Assembly: GCA_024734555.1 (NCBI GenBank)
Contig: JANPWX010000211.1
Coordinates: 599,531 to 663,530 of the forward strand
Length of the DNA stretch: 64,000 nucleotides
Source: Trochalopteron elliotii
Taxonomy: Eukaryota > Chordata > Aves > Passeriformes > Leiothrichidae
Direction of reading: 5' to 3'
The translations under genes were made by a program, and so were the position numbers. Shown piece after piece: positions 24,943 to 38,300 of the stretch. Below the pieces are notes generated by a model that worked only from the letters and a program-made list of their open reading frames with translations, had not been told where the DNA came from and made no database searches. How positions within the stretch are numbered: position 1 is the first letter of the stretch; every line of letters starts with the position of its first letter.

Positions 24943-24971
24943 AATAATCTAAAAGGTTCACCTAGATTATT
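24943..24971 (+). repeat. 29-bp foldback motif, copy 1
   Basis: The arms AATAATCTA and TAGATTATT are exact inverted repeats around an 11-base loop, AAAGGTTCACC. The same 29 bases recur at 27849 with one difference (T to C in the loop). The match extends a few bases each side (TTTA before; TAAA after, with three extra bases in copy 2). Confidence 0.75.
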
Positions 24972-26129
24972 TAAACGGGGCAGCAAGGGGTGAGATTTAG
25001 GGGCCCTTGCTGGGGCAGGAAACACCAGACAGGAGCAACTAGAGAGCACAAGAATCTACAGGAATGTTAAGCTTTATTGTCCTTTGAGCAAGGGAAAAAT
25101 AAAACACCATGAGGGTGAATTAACCACACGGAGCTGCTGAAGTAGTAATACACAGAGAATAAACCTGAGCACAGCAGAGCTGGGGATAAAAGGCTTCCAA
25201 TCAAAATTTCTTGGTTATCAGACCTCCTACAAGATTTTACAGCAATGGCCAGTGACATCCTGCTGGGTTTTGCCTCACATTCCTCCTCCCTTCCCAGGGT
25301 CTGTACATGGAACAAGGAGAGGGGATGAGATCAGGACTTCTGTCCCAACAGAGTAACTCAGAAATCTCTGCTCTCCTACATCCAGCCTTAAAATGGAGAC
25401 TCTTCCAGATGGCAGCACTCCTGCCAGGACACAGGATGGAAACTGAACTCCTGAGCCCCAAGGTCTAGGCTTTGGTCATGCTGAAAATGGTCCACATTAA
25501 AACAAGATGGGTTAGCTGACCCTCCCTACTCCTCTGAATAAACTGTTCCAGCAGTTTGGTTCTCCAGCAGACTGACATCTGATTCCCAGACTGAATTTCC
25601 CACTCTGCACTTTACACCCACTTACAGGCCTTTGCCAACAATCTTTTACACTTCAGTAACTCCTCTCCCTCCAAGGTGAGGCCTTTGGAGAGAGAAACCA
25701 GAGCCCCTCAGAGCCCTCACTCTGCTCAGCTGCCCAAGCCATGCTGCCCTGTGTCCCCAGCCTGAATTCAGCCACAGCTGACCTGCCTGTCCCACTCACT
25801 GAGTTTCACCCTGGGCCCATTAAACCCTCCCTGCTCTATTTCCTCTGGCACAGAGGAGCATCACCAACTTTATCCACACATCCCCAAGGTTCATTACAGA
25901 TGACTGGAGCTCTGATGTGCAGTGCCCTCCTCCCAGCTCTGCAATTCCCACTTCCCTGGGCTGTGCCTTCTGCTCTGCCCACGTTTCTGCTCCGTTTTCT
26001 GCACCTCCATGGAACACCTGGAGCCTTCAGGGCCCTCCTGCTTTGGTCCCAGTTCATGTTCCCAGTTCATTTGCTTGCCACTGACCACTCCCATGTCCCT
26101 AGCTGGGTTCAGCACTGTCCCCCCATTAA
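24972..26129. other. Unique non-coding sequence
   Basis: A moderately GC-rich stretch at 25.7-26.1 kb gives overlapping open frames on both strands (up to 134 codons on plus). Similar lengths on both strands and the lack of any motif argue against coding. Confidence 0.5.
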
Positions 26130-26153
26130 TTACAGAATTAATTAATTCTGTAA
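26130..26153. repeat. 24-bp perfect palindrome
   Basis: Two abutting 12-bp arms, TTACAGAATTAA and TTAATTCTGTAA, form a perfect palindrome without a spacer. It is the first of three inverted repeats within 114 bp. Confidence 0.75.
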
Positions 26154-26190
26154 CTTCTGCACTCAGCAGCCCCAGTACAGGCTGTGGGTT

Positions 26191-26212
26191 CACATATGCT
26201 CTTGCATATGTG
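26191..26212. repeat. Hairpin with 9-bp arms, 4-nt loop
   Basis: CACATATGC and GCATATGTG are exact inverted repeats around TCTT. It is the second member of the cluster at 26130-26243. Confidence 0.7.
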
Positions 26213-26227
26213 TTGGCAATATGTGTT

Positions 26228-26243
26228 GTCTAATAAATTAGAC
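26228..26243. repeat. Hairpin with 7-bp arms, 2-nt loop
   Basis: GTCTAAT and ATTAGAC flank AA. It is the third member of the inverted-repeat cluster, starting 15 bases after the previous one. Confidence 0.65.
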
Positions 26244-27848
26244 TCAGGCAATTTTTTACCACAGATGATCATGGATGGTGTTTGAATTCTATTATTAAGA
26301 TGGGTTTTTACCTCATGTGCCAGCCCTGACACTTCCAGTTTGTCCCACCAGAAAAAAAAGAATGATTTGTAAAAAGAGGAAACCAGCAGTAATGGCACAT
26401 TATTGATCCATCAAGAGAGCTCAGGGGCTTTTTGTTTGTTTCCTTTTGGTTTTATGCACCCGAGTTATCTCTAGAGAGAGATCCCACAGCACTTCCACCA
26501 TATTTGAGAAACAAATGCAGCAGCAAGAAAGCACAGACTGAGGTGGCTCTAAAAGCCAATGCTGGTTAAGAACACAGCAGCAAACACTGATGAGGACACA
26601 GCCTTTTAAATCAGATTCTCAGAAAAGAGCCCAGCAAATACTGGGCCTGTCACACATGTCCTTTCACCCAGAAGATGATCATTGAGAACACAATCTCTGG
26701 CTTCACCTGCTGTTTAAAACCCAAATGCTTCAGCTGCAGAAAGGAATTTCATCTGGAGCTCTGCTACCAACCTGCACAATCCTGGCCCCAGATTTGGAAA
26801 AGGTTCTGAGCAATTCAACTCCATTCCCATAAACTGCAGGAAACACAAAGCTGCTGCTGTTTAGAATAAATTTAACCTTCCCCAAAGCTCACAACTGGAG
26901 TAAGCAGAGCTCCAGACAGTTCTGTCAGACACCAGGCATCCACAAGCACACTGGTAAATTGTTCAGTTAATTACAGCAGACTCAAAACCTTCCTAACAAC
27001 TTTGTTCTGTCCTGTGTGTGTGCTAGGAGGGCTGAGAAAGTGAAGACACATTTCATCATTCTTTTCAGCTATCATTCCAGAGGTATAATTCGATCTAAAA
27101 AGCACCCATGCTGCTTTTTTCTGAGTTTCTCTTCTTTATGAACAGAGGCAGGAAATTCAGAAACTGCCATTTTAAGATGACACAAAGTCAAACCAGAATT
27201 CTGCAAAGATTTAGAACTCTGACTCCAAGGTTTATGAAGAATGAATTGCAAAGAAAAATATTTGATTATTCATTTCTTTTTTCAATTAGATATCAGAAAA
27301 TAAGCTAAAATAAAAACTTTAGAGTCAGTTTAATTTCTGAACCTCCTCATGCTTAGTTAATAAAATGAAGCAGCCTGTGGCATTAGTTTGTAGTGAAGTA
27401 CAAAATTTTTAATACTTGGTAGAAAGGGAACTAAAACAACATCTGTCAAAACAAACAGCTACTACATAGCAGCAAGCATGCACTGAAAATAATTCCATTT
27501 TCTGCTGGTATAAGATGCTGCAGTTCCACTGACACAGAAGCTGCAGCAGCTGAAGAGACAGAGACTACAATGGACAGTGGCTCCCAAAAACTCAAGTTAA
27601 GGAACATTGGAACAGCCTTCCCCAAAATCTGTGTGAGTTAAACCAGCTCAAGCTTGGGTTGAAAACTCACTGCTGCTTTACAGACCTTATTGCAAGAAAG
27701 GTGATGGAAGTAAATTCTTAGGATTTTTTTAATAAACTGAAGATTTATAATGGAGGGTATCCAATAACCATGTATATCTTGTTTTTCCATGGTATTGTTG
27801 ATAAATTAAGATATGTTTAGTGTGTGGTCACTTAAAAAAAAACACTTT
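26244..27848. other. Unique non-coding sequence
   Basis: No gene, RNA gene or transposon was recognised. The sequence is AT-rich from about 27.1 kb. Confidence 0.5.
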
Positions 27849-27877
27849 AATAATCTAAAAGGCTCACCTAGATTATT
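27849..27877 (+). repeat. 29-bp foldback motif, copy 2
   Basis: It is identical to 24943-24971 except for C instead of T in the loop. It lies in the same orientation about 2.9 kb downstream. The flanks outside about 36 bp are unrelated, so this is a short dispersed unit and not part of a large duplication. Confidence 0.75.
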
Positions 27878-29666
27878 ATTTAAATAAAGCCTTTTCCCAC
27901 TATTCTTACAACCAGGGCCTGAACTACTTGAGATGTTTAATGAATGGCCAGCTAACATCATCCAGCACTACTGACACACACACTGCTACTTTGGGAACAA
28001 CTCAGACTTAATAGCTATTAACCCTGCCACACAGAAAAGCTGAGAAAAGCATTATTAATACAATGTGAACATCTTGATTAATTAAAAGCTCTGGTTTACA
28101 TACAGAATTTTCTGCAAATACTTAGAAACCACACACACAAACTGTCATACAAACTGAATGCAGTTTTATTTTTAAGCTGGATCAAGTTCTATTACCTAAC
28201 ACAGACCCTTATATAGAGAACTTCTATTAACTCTGTAAATAATTCTCATCAGCCTCTGAAGATGCAACTCAAAAACCCCCTTCCTATTAAAAAGGAACTT
28301 CATTATATTCCAAGTCTGCTTGCAATCAGCAGTTCTTTGCAGGCAATAAGATGGTTTAGGTCCTTTGCCAAATCTCAGTGTGTGGTCATTCCATAAAATC
28401 GACGAAATAAATGCACTTGGAATTCTCCAGATAGTTAATTTTCCAAAGAACTTGCCTGATTCAGATATACTTCATATATATGTAGAAAAATGCACATTAC
28501 ATCAGTGTCTGCTTTTCTTAGTTTTCACATCTATTCCACTTAATTCAGTTCACATTTAACTTTCAGGTATGCCAGCATCAGCTGTGCTCAGTGCTAATTC
28601 CAGCACCATTTATGAAAGGCTGTAAAGCATTAAACTCCCTGCCTCAATGGATGTAACACCCAGCACCAGCTGCACCCCAAAGGTGTGAGGAGTTTTAGTG
28701 CTCACCCACCACCATTCCCCACATCATCTCACAGCTGCAGAATGCTCCTCACGGTGTGATGGCACTGCAGAAACCCAAAGGTTTGCCTCTTGGGGCACTC
28801 AATTTCTTGTGAGAGACAGCTTCTCCCAGGCTGCACCATGGGCAGCTCCAGCAGCAGGTCCCAGAGTTTCCCAGCACTCAGTTTTCTTCCTGTCAGTCCT
28901 GGCTGGGCCATGGAAGTGACACCAAAGCCAACAACTGCCCCAAGGGAACAAAACAGGATGCTAACAGGGAATGCTGCAAGGGAGGACACTTGGAGGGGCT
29001 GGTAAAGTTTTCCAAGTGTTCTGTCTATCACCAAAGAACCAGGAATTAAAATTTCATACCCCAAGCCCTCTGGTGGCAGCAGAAGAGGATCTGATTTAGC
29101 AGCTCTCCACTTGCAGAGGAAACAAGTCTGATTTATTTTCTGCCTTCCTGCCTGCTCATAGCTCAGTTTTGTGTTATAACATAGTTTTCTGGCACATCAC
29201 TGTTTATGATCAAAAAGTCTGGAAGCTCCAAGTTTGAAGAAGCTTGATCAAATACAAATTCACCTTCTGAATGTAGCTGTACACAGCAACGAAGAAAAAG
29301 AACTGGTGTACACACATTCTGTGATACTTCTGCCCCAGAACAAAATTCAGGTACAAACATATCCATCCTCACTTTGTTTTCTGCTTTTTTTTCCAATAAT
29401 GCTTCTACCATCTTCATGGTTTTATGGTTTTTGTTTGCAATTCCCTTTGGTGAGCTGTGCAGTTAATCCCCTGCCAGCTGACACATTCTGGGCCCACGAG
29501 CAGGGAGCTGATGGACATCACTGGTGATGTGGCTTCCACACCCAGCAACACGGGCCACTGGGGCTGACAGGAGCTCAGCACCATTCTCTCTGAACTTTGG
29601 GGCAGAGCCATGGAAAAAAACCCACAGCAGCTCTCCATCCAGCCCAGTCTACCTGACCATACATTC
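27878..29666. other. Unique non-coding sequence
   Basis: No gene recognised. Open frames at 28.7-29.7 kb lie on both strands and have no recognisable domains. Confidence 0.5.
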
Positions 29667-29904
29667 TGATGAAAACTCTCATGGGCAGTTACCCAAATAT
29701 GCTTCAAAATTAAAAGTACTGAATGGTAGATGATATTCAATTTTTTTCTGCATTACCCAGTGAATAACACAGAGCTAAGCCAAGGCAACAGGCAAGGAAT
29801 CAGCAGAGGGTTTGTAGAAGACATTCAGTCTGTAGCACTTCACTTGGAATTTTAGACCATACTATTGTATTTTGAAATCTACTGAAAAGGCTTTCCAGAC
29901 AGAA
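29667..29904 (+). repeat. Local direct duplication, copy 1 (238 bp)
   Basis: This block starts TGATGAAAACTCTCATGGGC and ends CTTTCCAGACAGAA. It recurs at 31621-31858 in the same orientation. By eye I count seven substitutions and no length change over 238 bases, about 97% identity. Similarity stops abruptly at the right edge and fades within about five bases at the left. I do not recognise it as a transposon, and it has no terminal inverted repeats. Confidence 0.93.
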
Positions 29905-31620
29905 CTCATTGCTAATAAAAGAATAACAAAGGAACTCAAGAGAATGCATTATTAAATGGATTTCCAGGAATTAAAATGGAAGGGATTAAAACACAGCTAA
30001 CAGCCCAGTACAGTTTGTAATTAAACCTGAATTCTCAATTGTAAGAGTCGGGTTATTGAATGGGAAAAAAAAAATTAAAAATCACTTGAGTAGTTCTTCA
30101 TCTTCAAGAAGAAAAATATGAGCCAGACCAGCCCTACAGAACCAGCCAGAAAGCATTTTTCCTGTGGTTCTGATCAGCAAAAGCTACATTAGTTCCACAT
30201 AGCTGAAATCAGTACAGCAGGAAGTTCTAAACACTTTCTTCCATCAGAGAACTTTGTCTTTTTTTATATCCCCAACTCCTGTGTTGGTGCTGAGGAGGCA
30301 GCAGTGGGTGCCAGGCAGGGACACCTGGGAGCCCCCAGCACATTTTGAATTCCCCAGGCACAGACATTGTTCCATGGACCTTCCTGTCAGGAATGCTCAG
30401 CTGGAAGGGCTTCAGGAGGAACCAAGAGGAGCAGGGTGGTTTCTCACAGGGATGCGGAGTTTTCCCTTGCAATGCACCCTGGTCTGCTCCTGACAGATGC
30501 TTAGGGCAGGATGGGAGGTAATTCCCCTCCCCACAGCAATCAGAGCTTGTGAGGAGTCACTCAAAACTGAAATAGATCTTACAAATCAGGCTTAGAAAGA
30601 TCAGTCTTTGTGAAGACTTTCACTGACAGAAGAATTCATCCCTCCAGATAGGAGTTAACTGTGCTGTTCCTGTAGCATGGACTGTTGCCACTCAGCCTTT
30701 CAGGAGGCTGTGCTGCTGGAATCACCATGCTAGGATGCAAACATCCCCAGGGATAAGGGCATTCTGTCCCCTAAAAAGATCTGGCTTTCTCCAGCTCTGC
30801 CTGTCTGACACCAAAGGCAGCAGTTACACAGTTACACCTTTGCAGAGTCCCAGCAGATCTCATGTACTTTGCAGTAAGAATAGAATTCAACTTCTGAACC
30901 CCAAAACATCAGTGACAGGAATCACTGCCATTTCACAGCAATGTTCAGGTTACCAAACCCTGCCCTCAGCTTCCCCAGCTCTTGACTCCTGGCTGCCAGC
31001 TCTGAGCTCAAGGCTTTCAGAACATCAGGACTCTGAACATGCCCTGGGCTTCCTGCAGATGTGGAGCCAGCTCCAGCTCTTTTTTGCACATTTGAATCAT
31101 GTTCCCAGGAACATTATAGAGTGAAACACAGCCTAACAAACTCTGGGAGGGATTGCTGGAGCTGAGCCTCACACACAAACCATGGAGATGTTCTGACAGG
31201 CTGCTAAGGCAGAGTCACACTTTAGCACAGCACAGATTTGCTGTTTCCCATCATCTTCACTCTTAATTTGCCATACAAACCTCTGAATTACAGCTTTCCT
31301 TTTCATTGTCTTTTCCCTGTAGTTAAAGCTCTCCCTGAAGAGCATGGTTTGTAATACTCACTCAAACATCTTGGGTGAGCTGACACCACACAGCAAAGAC
31401 CTCAATCCTTGCTCCTTCCAGTCCAGCTGCAAATAAACTCACCCAGCCTCACCTTCAATAAAAGCAGACAAGGTGTCAGAGTATCCTGTGGGGAGCCAGC
31501 CATGCCAGGGAAACAGATGTGCTCAAACAGAACTAAACTTTTGTAAATCTATCCTTGCCATGGTAACACTACACAGAAGTGTCCATTCCTCTTGGTTTAG
31601 TTCCATCTCACCTTTCATTG
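29905..31620. other. Unique sequence between the two duplicated blocks
   Basis: About 1.7 kb without a recognised gene or repeat. A 129-codon plus-strand open frame at 30735-31124 shows no domain. Confidence 0.5.
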
Positions 31621-31858
31621 TGATGAAAACTCTCATGGGCAGTTACCCAAATATGCTTTAAAATTAAAAGTACTGAATGGTAGATGATACTCAATTTTTT
31701 GCTGCATTACCCAGTGAATAACACAGAGTTAAGCCAAGGCAACAGGCAAGGAATCAGCAGAGGGTTTGTAGAAGACATTCAGTCTGTAGCACTTCACCTG
31801 GAATTTTAGAGCATACTATTGTATTTTGAAATCTACTGAAAAAGCTTTCCAGACAGAA
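31621..31858 (+). repeat. Local direct duplication, copy 2 (238 bp)
   Basis: Second copy of the 29667-29904 block at a constant offset of 1954 bases. I see no target-site duplication around it. The direction of copying cannot be told from this window alone. Confidence 0.93.
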
Positions 31859-33530
31859 AGCCTTTTCTACATTCCCAGGTAGTGCAGCCACCCAGGCCTT
31901 CCCACAGAGCAGCCTGTCCCCAGGGGATGTGGCAGTGAGAAGCCATCAATGATCATGGATCAAATCTGGCTCTGGTTTAAAATGGCACAGTTCTATTCAA
32001 GTTTTAACAGCTTGAAGGATGCCAGTTCTGTATTCCAGTTATTGCAAATATATCTAAAGAGAAGCTGTGACTGGAGCACCAGTAGATTCCAGCTGTTCCT
32101 TTTTTAACTTTTGGGTCTGTTAGAGGTTTTGGTGGCATTTCTTCTCCTGCACATTGCTAGAAGGTTGAGAAGGATATGAAAAATACTGCAGCAACCATGG
32201 CACTGTGCTACATCCCACTGACTGTGCTTGACTGTCCTGCCTCTGCACAAACAGAAAATCAAACTGCACTTGGTTCTGGTTTGGCTCCAGGTGCTTCTGC
32301 AACAGTGAATCACTTTTTGTCTGGCTTTAGCCAAAGCATTTTCAATTAGCTAATGAAGACTCCACCATCACCAATCAACCACAGACATTTAAGGTACTGC
32401 AAGGTCTGCTGGTTTTCCTTAGTGAAACTCAATCTCCTGACATGTACCCAAAATCCCAATACATACATTGAATTTCCTTAGTACTTCAGGGATAACATTT
32501 TAAATGCATTTCCTCAGAAAAAGCTGGTCCTGAGTCTTGAAACTCAAGTCTGTCCCTATGTTCCTGAAGTAAACCAGGTGAAATTCTGATTTTAGACACA
32601 GAGCCTGCCAAGGTTAGAGGTTAACACTGAACATTGTATTTTTCAAGTTAACTTACAGGGCTTGTCCCAAGCAGTTTAGCACAAGGAATTTGAAAGCACT
32701 CCCACAGCTGGGCAAAGAATACATAACTTGCTTTATATTTCTGTATGTAGAAATAGAGTATTTATTCAAACCAGCAGTGATGATTTGCCTTTTTTACATT
32801 AAGTTTCCACAAACATATTGTTCAAATCATGCCCCAAATTCTTCAGTGGAAGTAAACTGCCAAGTCCTGGGTATGAACAGAAACAATAACTGAATATTTA
32901 TAGATAAATATTATCTGTAAATAAATGTGTTTATAAATAACCTAATTATTATCTGGACAATGACCCTGGGAAAATGATGAGGTCCCAGTCCAGCCCACTG
33001 CCACATTACATGATTCACTGCAGAACTAATTTGTCCAAGGGTGAATCTGTGAGCTGAAAGGCAAAGTTAACTCCTCTGTTCAGTCAAGAGTTTCAACAAT
33101 TCATTCTCAACTACTCATTTTTTATTTAAAATCTGCTTTGAAATTGCAGTATTGCAATGAGTAAGAAATCACAAGCGAGTCAGAGATGGGCCTTTATCAC
33201 CAACTCTGTCTCTTCAGGTTGTGAAGTTTGTCAGAGCCTCCTAAACTATCTGCAATATTGGACCAATTGTCATTAAAAAAAGATTTCTGATTTTTTCACA
33301 TTTATCAAACATGCACTTCAATGTTTAATTGTATTTATTCTAATTAAAGGATAACATTCATGTCAGAAGAGTTTACAAAGCAATAAACTCTTCAACAGAT
33401 AATTACTTGACAGCATTCTGCTCAAAGAATGAAGTACACTTACCAATAGTCTAGAGAATTCTTTCATATTCAGGAAAGCCCATGTGGTGCCTTTTGGCCT
33501 AGAAAATGGGATAGTTGGGGGTTTTGGTGG

Positions 33531-33552
33531 TTTTCAAAGACAGCTTTGAAAA
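33531..33552. repeat. Hairpin with 9-bp arms, 4-nt loop
   Basis: TTTTCAAAG and CTTTGAAAA are exact inverted repeats around ACAG. Confidence 0.6.
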
Positions 33553-35320
33553 GTTTTCATCCTGCTCAAATTTGCTTTTCCAGCACCAGCACAGCTTTCA
33601 AGAACATTTCAAATGTTTCTACAATAAGTGCTGCCAATAAAGACACTGAGATGTTTGCAGACCCCATGTTCCCCCCCTCTAATCAAATCAAAGCTCAAGT
33701 GAGCAGGGCTGCCAGAAACACCTCTACAAATAGAATTATTTCTGCACCAAGTGAAGCATAGACACAAAGAAACACAAATCCAGGTCGAGAAGAAAGTAAG
33801 TGCAGCAGAGAACTGAGAAAGATGCAACATTCCCAACCTAAGCATTCTAAGAAATTAATTCTAGTACGTGGAAAAAAATAGTGTTGGTAATTGCAGACAT
33901 TTGTATTTTTTTTATTCTGAATAACATAGAGATAAGCTAGATAGTTACTGAGTTGTGAAAATCTTGCAGCCATCACTTTGACAAGCTGGGTGCCATTTCT
34001 GTTTGTTAACTGATCAATGGAAAGAGATACTGGGTTATTAATATACCTTATTTGGTCAAGATCTCTGGTAGCACCATTGAAAATATAATCCCAGTTCACC
34101 CTCAGCACTGAACTGAGCTGGCAGGAGACTGGACAGAGCAGGGGAGGCTCAGGTTTGACTCATCAGCTGAGCAAGGCAAAACTTCCACCAAATCTCCTTT
34201 TTCTGTATTCCCCTCAATCCCCTGGGTCCTGTCTGTGTGTAAAGCACCAACTGTCAGCACAGAAGAGCTGGTCTGTTCTAAAAACCATTACTGGGGAGGT
34301 CAGTGAAAGTCCACACCAGGCAGGGCCAGCCAGCCCGAGGGGTTTGTATCAATCATATGGAGAGGCTGTGGGATAAACAATGGATAAATTAAACTGCTTT
34401 TAAATGATACTTAATGTCTGTGGAGCTGGCTTTGTGTCTACCCATCTGATCTAGGGATATCTGCCTCTAACCACAAGCCATGGCTCTGAACCCTGCTGGA
34501 GTCAGCAAACACTGGGATAATCCTGTGTTATTGGGAGGTCAATGTGGGGCTGGGAAGAGGCAGCAGGGTGGGGTTTATTCTGCCAAAAATATCAGAATTT
34601 CAGAGCTTTACCTGTTCCGTGCTGGGAAAACACAAAACCTTTCTCACAGGAGAATAATGTCAGTCCACTCCACATCCTCACTTATTGAAGGTGAGATTTA
34701 CAGCCCAGCCAGCCCCAAGTGCAGAGCTCCACACTGGGCACCCTTCAGTGGGGTGGGAAATGTTTGATCCCCCATTTTATCCCTCACACCCCGAGCAGCT
34801 CCAGCAGCAGAGAGTGACAATCTCCCCACAGCACAACAGGTTTCTTGGCAATCTGGGAGACTCCTCAGCCTTCCAAGACAGAATCCAGATTATTTCTTTT
34901 TTTTTCCATTTCGATGAACCAACACGTTTCCAGTGAAAACCAGTTCAATAAAATAAAAATGCCTCTCCCTGACTCCAGTTCCAGCTCTGGAGTCTGCCCT
35001 GCCTTGCCACAGCAATTTCTCTAAGCTGGCTGCAGCTGGATGTGTTAAATCACACACTCATCACACCAGACCAAAAATATTTTGCCAGCACCTACCCCAA
35101 ACCTAAACAAGGAATACAAACCAGCAAAAAGGAGATTATTTTGTGTCTTTTGGAACTTAGGCTTGGAGAGTAGCAGAAACAGACTGCTCCTCTACCCTTT
35201 AGATACCAAATACCTGTAATATATAAAAATCAACCCCAAGGCCTAATTTAACTTCATAACAATTGACAGAAAGATCATCCTCCTAGCACAGTAAAACCTG
35301 CATCACACTACCAGCTGTGT

Positions 35321-35390
35321 GTATAAATATTTTATATATCTATAGATATAGATATAGATGTATATTTCAACATATATCTAAATTATTTCA
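35321..35390. repeat. AT-rich (GATATA)n simple repeat
   Basis: An A/T stretch with repeated TAGATA words. It is low-complexity DNA with approximate edges. Confidence 0.75.
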
Positions 35391-38300
35391 CACAGAGATT
35401 CCACTGAACAAGGCACCAAGGTGGGAGGAAGGCTGCAGAACAATGCAGAGATTTTTCTGCATTTCCACTAAATACATTTGCATTTAAGCAATTACAGGTT
35501 TTATCCCAGCAACACCTTCCTCACATATTCCCCTTCTGTTTGAAAAATGTAAAATTTATTATTTGATGGGCTGTGTTAAAACACTGATGGATTCCTGCTT
35601 GGAAGTCCAGAGAATTTATTGTGTGGTTTTTTATTCCATTGACCTGCTCCTTCCACAGAGTCTACAAATGCTGTTTTCATCACTGCTGGGGTATAGGACA
35701 AGGAAAAGAAAATGAGAAAAATCACTTCCAACTACTATTTAAAAATACACTGTTGCTTTTAACTCTCCAATTTCAACTTGAAATAATGTCAAAATTTCAA
35801 TGTTCTGAAAAATACCAAAATCCAAACATCATATGGGAATCCTTTTCATGTAACAGACAAAGGCACCACACTTCCAACCCTACCCTATAGTTTTAGGGGA
35901 AAGGATTAGGTGTATCAGTATTAAAAACACTCTCACTGGTATCTCATTTAACTGAGATTCTGAAGAATACATTTTCAGTCCAATATCTCCAGGCTTTGAT
36001 AGGATTAATCCTTCTTGTTTATATTGCTGTATTGCATGCCCATTGCAAATGAAAGAAGATGAATTTTACTTCCCTGCAGGAAGAATCATTGGCTAAGACA
36101 GACTGAAGGAGCAGATAAGAATTTCTATCTTTTTAATAGGACTTTGAGTGTGACCTTTCCTAAAGGAACAGGTATAAAGTCACTCTGTTGGACTCAGCAC
36201 AAGAAAATAAACTTTATCTTGGAGATTTTTCCATAGACTTTAACCATGTCTGGATTGTTTATGTTAGAAGAGTTTCAATGATTGGAGCACTACTATATTA
36301 TTACTGTAGTATTTTAATTGGAAAGTTTCAGTTTTCTGACTAAATAAGGGCTGTTCTTTCCTTCTGAATATATTAAAAAAAAAGCACACCAAAGACTACC
36401 TGCCCATCACTCCTTATTCAGTAAAAAATACCCCAAACTCACCAAAATAGAAGAGATACTATGATAGTATCAAATTAGTCCCTGTTACATTGCAGCTGAA
36501 AAATACTGTCCCACTGGAGCAAGCTGGTGATGGATGACAAGATTTATTCTTCCATGAGTTCTGCTCAAGGGAGTAAAGCAGACATTGAGTAGATACCAAA
36601 TCCAGAGGTTTCCCCCAAGAAACTCTGAAATCAAGAATTGATTATTTGTATTCAAGTCCCTCAACCTGAAAGAAAACGTTGAGTACTGCAGTGTCAAAAA
36701 AAAAAAAAAGCTTTTGCAAGTCAAATGTCCATTTGCATTTACAGAAATATTTTTCAGCTGCTGACCTAACCCATCCATTTCAATTGCCTGGACATATGAC
36801 AGTAACAATATTAACTAGAAAGAAGAAAATCTATCGCTGCAGGCAAGATGAGAGTGTGATTTCTCAGCAGGAGGACTCTTCCCAACCATCAGCTCCTTCC
36901 TAACCAGCAGTGGGCATGGGGTGTCTGTGAGTCAATCCAGAGAACTGTATTTACTAAATCAGAGTGATTTGTAACTACACCATGCACAGAACACAACCCA
37001 AAATGCCATCTGAAAACAAAAACCAGGAAAAAACCCTCATCTTTAGAGAGAAGCCCCAAAATATTGGAAGTTAATGCTGTGCTCCCCTGGAGGACTGTAA
37101 GAGGTTTGGTGAAGCCCCAGCAGAGCCCCTGGAGTGACCCAAACCCAGCCTGGGCACCAGGACCTCCTGCTGCCCACCAGGGTCTGTCACCCAAACTCAG
37201 CACTCCAGGCCAGGAGGACACAAATCATTCCATCCAACCTCCCCAACAGGCCTTGGGTGGGCTCCTCATCCCTCAGTCAGCATTCTTGTGCTCTCTGTGT
37301 GCCATGTGAAGAACCCCCAGCTTGCTCCTGGCTCTCTCTGCACCTTCATACAAAACTTGCCTCCTGACACACACTGGCATCTCATCTGGAGCTGGGGATG
37401 GATAATTCAACACATTGCTCCTTCCTGGGGTTAAATTTTCTCCCAATAGCTGGCACATAATTACATTTAATGAAATGCCTACACTGAGATTAATCTGTTG
37501 ATAGTTTCCAGGAGTGAAATCCTTAAAATTGTCTTTCCTTGATAACTGCATTTAAAAAAACAAAACATGAAACAAACAAAGCCCACACCACCCCCCACAG
37601 AAATAAAGCTCTTAAGCACACAGACTTATCAGTTCATCTTACAAAGATGAAATCCAGCCAAAGAGTGGATCTATGGGTTAGATAACATGTACAAACATCA
37701 CTGACTTCTGTCACTTTTCTTCACACCTTTTTTCCAACATGGGTCACAGTGAAGACATGCCTTGACCTTCTTGAAATTTGTGGTTGAGGAAGAAAGCAAC
37801 AAAAACCAACAAAACATCCCAAGTCCTGGAAAACACTCTAAAACCTGAAAAATACTGCAAAAAGAGAGAGAGCATTTTGCAGTTTACAGTCACAAGTATG
37901 TCTCTAGAAATTGTTTTCACTGATGGCATGAGAACAGCAGAAGTTAAACATGTTTTAAGTATGCCAAGGCTAAATGACTGTCTCTGTTTTCCATATCCAG
38001 ATGGCTGCTTGCTGGAGCCTAAGGAAATGAGAAAGGGGACAATGGAAGTGCTAGACTCATAAAAACTGAGAGTCTCTAAAGGAACTTTTTCTCTGAGAAA
38101 AAGTCACTGTGATTTGCCACTTCCTTCCTCAGCAGCTCTCACAGGCCCTGACAACCCAACAACCCATGGCATGATCTGTTCTAGCTCGTGGACAGCTGGC
38201 CCCTCATCCCCCCACTCAGTGAAAAATCCCAACAAAAACATCCCAACAAGTTAGGGAACAAAGGAGAGAAGGAAGGAAAAGAAGTGTGGGTCCTCACTGT

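Noticed and set aside
30735..31124. 129-codon plus-strand open frame
   Set aside because: No domain content, and the length is within the range seen throughout this window by chance.
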